From JAZUCT01 sp045639255 (GTDB taxonomy: Bacteria > Bacillota > Clostridia > Christensenellales > UBA1242), in the NCBI GenBank assembly GCA_045639255.1, contig JAZUCT010000030.1, positions 1 through 6,148 on the forward strand: a stretch of 6,148 nucleotides of DNA. The letters run 5' to 3'. Shown here piece by piece: positions 5,846 through 6,148 of this stretch; positions within the stretch are counted from its first letter, which is position 1; each line of letters opens with the position of its first letter. The notes below the pieces were generated by a model. It saw nothing but the letters and a program-made list of their open reading frames with translations. It was not told the DNA's origin and did no database searches. The position numbers and the translations under genes are program-made.

Positions 5846-6148
5846 TGTTTGTAAAGAAACTTAACAGTAAACCAACAATTGCACCCACAACACCATTAAA
5901 CACAACATCGTTTAAAGTTGTTATGTTAACAGCAAATGAACCGCTGATTATGCTGAAAATAAGGTAAGAAAGCAACCCATAAACAATGCCAAGTAAAATT
6001 CCTTTAAAGAAAAGCGAATTCTTATCTTTCTTTCTTAAAACAATAATGCCATAAAGCACACTAACAATTTTTATAACCTGATTAACAATTTTAATTGTGT
6101 TATCACTTAAACTAACATATTTTAAAAGAAAAGCAAAAATAAGAATTA
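5832..6148 (-). CDS. TIGR04086/YrzE-like small membrane protein, 5' end beyond the window
   Basis: Partial: the frame is open from the right edge, with 104 residues visible. A GTG at 6059 is not the real start, because the 29 codons upstream (from 6146 down) also encode plausible family sequence (hydrophobic ILIFAFLL, then SLSDNTIKIVNQVIKI) and contain no stop. About four hydrophobic segments can be seen: one at the cut end, one around the IKIVNQVIKI-to-LYGIIVL region, a long one around GILLGIVYGLLSYLIFSIISGSF, and a last one around GVVGAIVGLLLSFF before a short basic C-terminus. This pattern and size fit the TIGR04086 family (about 120 aa, Firmicutes, function unknown), which from memory is often found near yajC and the SCIFF peptide genes scfA/scfB. 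Here it faces yajC tail-to-tail. No catalytic motif is visible; identity rests on overall pattern and location. Confidence 0.72.
   Translation of the reverse strand, partial: ILIFAFLLKYVSLSDNTIKIVNQVIKIVSVLYGIIVLRKKDKNSLFFKGILLGIVYGLLSYLIFSIISGSFAVNITTLNDVVFNGVVGAIVGLLLSFFTNKKTA

Noticed and set aside
1..6148. CRISPR array, insertion sequence, tRNA gene or toxin-antitoxin pair
   Set aside because: No regularly spaced repeats, transposase motifs with terminal repeats, cloverleaf/TTCGA-type signals or small paired genes were found on either strand.

Overview
The window is a compact, AT-rich (about 30% G+C by eye) stretch of chromosome using the standard code; all six genes end in TAA. Strong AAAGGA(G)-type ribosome binding sites, consensus vegetative promoters, an LTA-synthase-family protein, and tgt-yajC next to a YrzE/TIGR04086-type membrane protein point to a low-GC Firmicute (Bacillota), most likely an uncultured or poorly studied member of the Clostridia. 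No phage, transposon, CRISPR, rRNA or tRNA signature was found. No noncoding stretch exceeds about 120 bases.

Layout: (1) 6-515 (+), a membrane-anchored lytic transglycosylase, possibly starting left of the window. (2) A strong extended -10 promoter at 529-557 followed by lysS (587-2074, +), a class II lysyl-tRNA synthetase with an atypical motif 2. (3) A perfect 12-bp hairpin filling the 24-base gap between lysS and the convergent gene 2099-4063 (-), a five-TM LTA synthase/phosphoglycerol transferase family enzyme. (4) A 119-bp divergent control region (4064-4182) with the LTA-synthase-like promoter, a 20-bp perfect palindrome sitting in its -35/-10 spacer, and an opposing promoter that almost touches the tgt start codon. 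(5) tgt (4183-5313, +) and yajC (5380-5823, +), probably co-transcribed. (6) A hairpin overlapping both stop codons, then a convergent TIGR04086-like membrane protein (5832 to the right edge, -), cut by the window end.

Functionally this is core cell biology: wall turnover (transglycosylase), surface polymer synthesis (LTA-synthase-like), tRNA charging and modification (lysS, tgt), and the Sec translocon accessory YajC. I see no convincing undescribed multi-gene system. The best leads are regulatory: the palindrome in the LTA-synthase-like promoter, the apparently leaderless tgt transcript, and the two-way terminators that overlap stop codons. Enzyme-level leads are substitutions at known substrate-site or signature positions in the LTA-synthase-like protein, LysRS and Tgt.
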